DNA from: Desulfobacteria bacterium
GTDB taxonomy: Bacteria; Desulfobacterota; Desulfobacteria; Desulfobacterales; C00003060
DNA length: 7,492 nt
Assembly: GCA_030145035.1 (NCBI GenBank)
Contig: JAQYWL010000108.1
Location: forward strand, 1 to 7,492
Direction of reading: 5' to 3'
The notes below the pieces were generated by a model. It saw only the letters and a list, made by a program, of their open reading frames with translations, did no database searches and was not told the origin of the DNA. The stretch's first letter is position 1. Every line of letters begins with the position of its first letter. Of the stretch, positions 6,329 to 7,492 are shown one piece after another. Both the position numbers and the translations under genes were made by a program.

Positions 6329-6493
6329 AAATCCGAAACTCGAATATCGAAATCCGAAACAAATTCAAAACTCGAATTTCCAAATGTTCAAAACATTGAG
6401 GTTTTGCCTGGAATATAATCTCTTACGTTTCGGTCATTTAAAGTTTAGAAATTTGGTCATTGTTTCGGATTTCGATATTCGAGTTTCGGATTT
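6329..6493. repeat. Perfect 34-bp inverted repeat pair with CCGAAAC/CGAATATCG words
   Basis: The left arm 6329-6362 and right arm 6460-6493 are exact reverse complements, separated by 97 bases. Each arm contains AAATCCGAAAC twice (left arm 6329-6339 and 6350-6360), a 21-base period around CGAATATCG. The spacer continues related words (CTCGAATTTCC, AAATTTGG) with partial symmetry. The sequence is unrelated to the MITE-like element and to the GGAAT repeat near priA's 5' side. It probably represents a separate dispersed repeat family. No duplicated target is evident at the edges. As RNA it would form a very stable long-range hairpin. Confidence 0.85.
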
Positions 6494-6560
6494 GGCCCGG
6501 GTTTGTCCGGCACAGGACGTGTTTGTTCATTCTGCCAAACAAAGACAGTAACGTTAAGCC

Positions 6561-6568
6561 AAAGGAGG
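6561..6568 (+). promoter_or_regulatory. Strong Shine-Dalgarno site for the phosphoesterase GTG start
   Basis: AAAGGAGG sits 8 bases before GTG 6577. This near-ideal match settles a non-ATG start. Confidence 0.75.
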
Positions 6569-6576
6569 GATAGATC

Positions 6577-7068
6577 GTGATACTTGCCGTGATGAGCGAC
6601 ACGCACGACCATATCTGGAATCTAAGGAAGGCCCTGGAGGTGATACAGGAGCGGGGAGCCGAGGTCATCATTCACTGCGGGGATTATATTGCACCGTTCA
6701 TGCTAAAGGAGCTGGACCAGGCCCATATTCCCGTCCATGGCGTCTTTGGTAACAATGATGGCGACCAGTACCTGTTAACCAAGATGTCTCTGACGGAGCT
6801 TTCCAATATCACCCTGTACGGGCTTATGGGAGAGCTGAAGCTTGCCGATTTCAGGGTTGCCTTTACTCACTATCGGGCCGTAGCCGATGGCCTGGCGGCA
6901 AGCGGACAGTTCGACCTGGTATGCTTTGGCCATTCGCACGAGGCATCCATTGAAAAGGTGGGAAAAGCCGATTTACTGAACCCGGGAGAAGTCATGGGAA
7001 AAGACGGCTCCCCCGGATTCTATTTGGTCGATACATCGGCAAGAAAGTATGAGCCGATTTCCATTTGA
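6577..7068 (+). CDS. YfcE/MJ0936-family metallophosphoesterase
   Basis: A 163-aa cytoplasmic calcineurin-like phosphoesterase of the small YfcE/MJ0936 type; members hydrolyse phosphodiester model substrates with a two-metal centre, but physiological substrates are mostly unknown. All metal-site motifs are present: D-x-H at Asp8/His10 (MSDTHDH), GD at Gly35/Asp36 (IIHCGDY), GNND at 58-61, His98 in FTHY, and GHSH at 118-121. The conserved tail NPGEVMGKDG and a closing strand GFYLVDT also fit, as does the length. The GTG start is supported by a near-ideal ribosome-binding site. There is no signal peptide. It is separated from priA by 325 bases of repeat-bearing DNA and so is likely transcribed on its own. 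Many archaeal and bacterial members carry this generic annotation, and nothing in the context narrows the substrate. Confidence 0.95.
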   Translation: MILAVMSDTHDHIWNLRKALEVIQERGAEVIIHCGDYIAPFMLKELDQAHIPVHGVFGNNDGDQYLLTKMSLTELSNITLYGLMGELKLADFRVAFTHYRAVADGLAASGQFDLVCFGHSHEASIEKVGKADLLNPGEVMGKDGSPGFYLVDTSARKYEPISI

Positions 7069-7370
7069 ATTGACGATTGTCTATTGCTATTGAAGATTTG
7101 ATTTTCAGTTTCCTTGCGCAGTGCCATAGTCCCTTGTTTTAAGTCAATTGATTGCAGATTCATGTGGAGGAATACAAACATTTTGTATGGCAAACAAATA
7201 GAGAAGATCTCTCTGCGTACTGTGTGTCTGTGGTGAGCCATTACAGATTGAAGCATTTGAACAAGTCTATCAGGAATAGTTTGAGAGAGAATATGGCTTG
7301 TTTCAGCAGAGTTGATAGGGGCACTCCACTTCCAATGTTTCGTACCTGACAGGGTTTATGGAGGGCCTAT
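7069..7370. other. Non-coding tail after the phosphoesterase gene
   Basis: No convincing gene. The first 40 bases are a low-complexity stretch of ATTG/GATT words (TTGACGATTGTCTATTGC and onward), resembling another degenerate intergenic repeat. A reading frame at 7152-7349 (65 codons, TTG start) has no motif and no well-placed ribosome-binding site. A GGAGG at 7165-7169 leads only to frames of at most 24 codons. The stretch may be decayed coding sequence, but I cannot identify the source. Confidence 0.5.
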
Positions 7371-7420
7371 GTTCCCGACCAATCTACGATATGTCGTAGA
7401 TTGGTCGGGACCTTCTTCTT
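7371..7420 (+). terminator. Strong hairpin, probable Rho-independent terminator
   Basis: TCCCGACCAATCTACGA (7373-7389) is exactly complementary in reverse to 7394-7410, around the 4-base loop TATG; an outer G-C pair (7371/7412) extends it past one mismatch. It is followed on the + strand by the pyrimidine tract CCTTCTTCTT, and no T-run exists on the other side. A terminator for + strand transcription is the simplest reading. The 17-bp stem is longer than usual and the tail is broken by Cs, so a mobile-element end or protein-binding palindrome is possible. Confidence 0.6.
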
Positions 7421-7492
7421 GCATTTCAACCTGTTATCTCAACTATTGTACACAGTCATGTGATACCGGCAACAACGCACATCAACCTTGCC
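7413..7492. other. Window end, no feature seen
   Basis: After the hairpin I see no start site, repeat or RNA gene before the window ends. Confidence 0.4.

Larger units (their letters stand above)
6252..6576. other. Intergenic region between priA and the phosphoesterase gene
   Basis: No gene is seen in these 325 bases. After the priA stop there is an eight-T run (6272-6279) without a G/C stem before it, and a 10-base palindrome GAAAATTTTC (6286-6295). The middle is occupied by the 34-bp inverted repeat pair listed separately. The last 70 bases hold only weak symmetries (GTCC/GGAC near 6505-6518, TAACGTTA at 6549-6556) and the ribosome-binding site of the next gene. No clear sigma-70 promoter was found. 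Confidence 0.6.

Noticed and set aside
7070..7075. TTGACG after the phosphoesterase stop as a -35 box
   Set aside because: It has no good -10 at the correct spacing, sits in low-complexity ATTG words, and no gene follows.
7152..7349. 65-codon + strand frame with TTG start
   Set aside because: There is no ribosome-binding site at the TTG, no motif, and unusual composition. It could be a chance frame or a decayed fragment.

Overview
The window looks like a chromosomal segment from a Gram-negative bacterium, most likely Desulfobacterota (the former Deltaproteobacteria). That lineage call is an inference. It rests on a periplasmic export signal, a NarX/NarL-type two-component system, a long PriA, and intergenic DNA full of palindromic GGAAT-type and CGAAT/CCGAAA-type dispersed repeats of a kind I associate with that group. 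All five convincing genes are on the + strand, and no rRNA, tRNA or CRISPR array is visible.

Left part (about 1-3107): a tight three-gene operon. It encodes a secreted, cysteine-rich PhnD-like periplasmic binding protein, a membrane histidine kinase with a periplasmic Cache-like sensor, HAMP and HisKA_3/HATPase core, and a NarL/FixJ-type response regulator whose start lies inside the kinase gene. No ABC permease or ATPase gene sits with the binding protein inside the window, so it is more likely a ligand-sensing partner of the kinase than an uptake component. The layout recalls AioX/AioS/AioR arsenite sensing and TtrS, but the kinase and regulator families differ from AioS/AioR and the ligand is unknown.

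Middle part (about 3108-3785): a non-coding stretch made of consecutive palindromic elements. First comes a 178-bp MITE-like element with 22-bp perfect terminal inverted repeats, inserted exactly at the stop codon of the response regulator. Next is a run of four stems (3290-3413) that could be a structured RNA or an IS200/IS605-type remnant. Then comes a pair of 27-bp inverted repeats built from GGAAT words. Only the last 220 bases or so are left as a leader for the next gene.

Right part: priA (3786-6251), encoding the replication-restart helicase with all helicase motifs and eight zinc cysteines. It is followed by a 325-bp gap dominated by a second, unrelated pair of perfect 34-bp inverted repeats, and then a small YfcE/MJ0936-type metallophosphoesterase (6577-7068). 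The last 424 bases hold no convincing gene but include a strong 17-bp-stem hairpin near 7373-7410.

The signalling operon is visibly more A/T-rich than priA (sampled 60-base lines gave about 35-43% versus 57% G+C by hand count). The signalling operon and the housekeeping genes therefore probably have different histories, with the repeat cluster at their junction. The most interesting items are the cysteine-rich sensory binding protein with its NarX/NarL partners, and the cluster of non-coding mobile or structured elements between it and priA.
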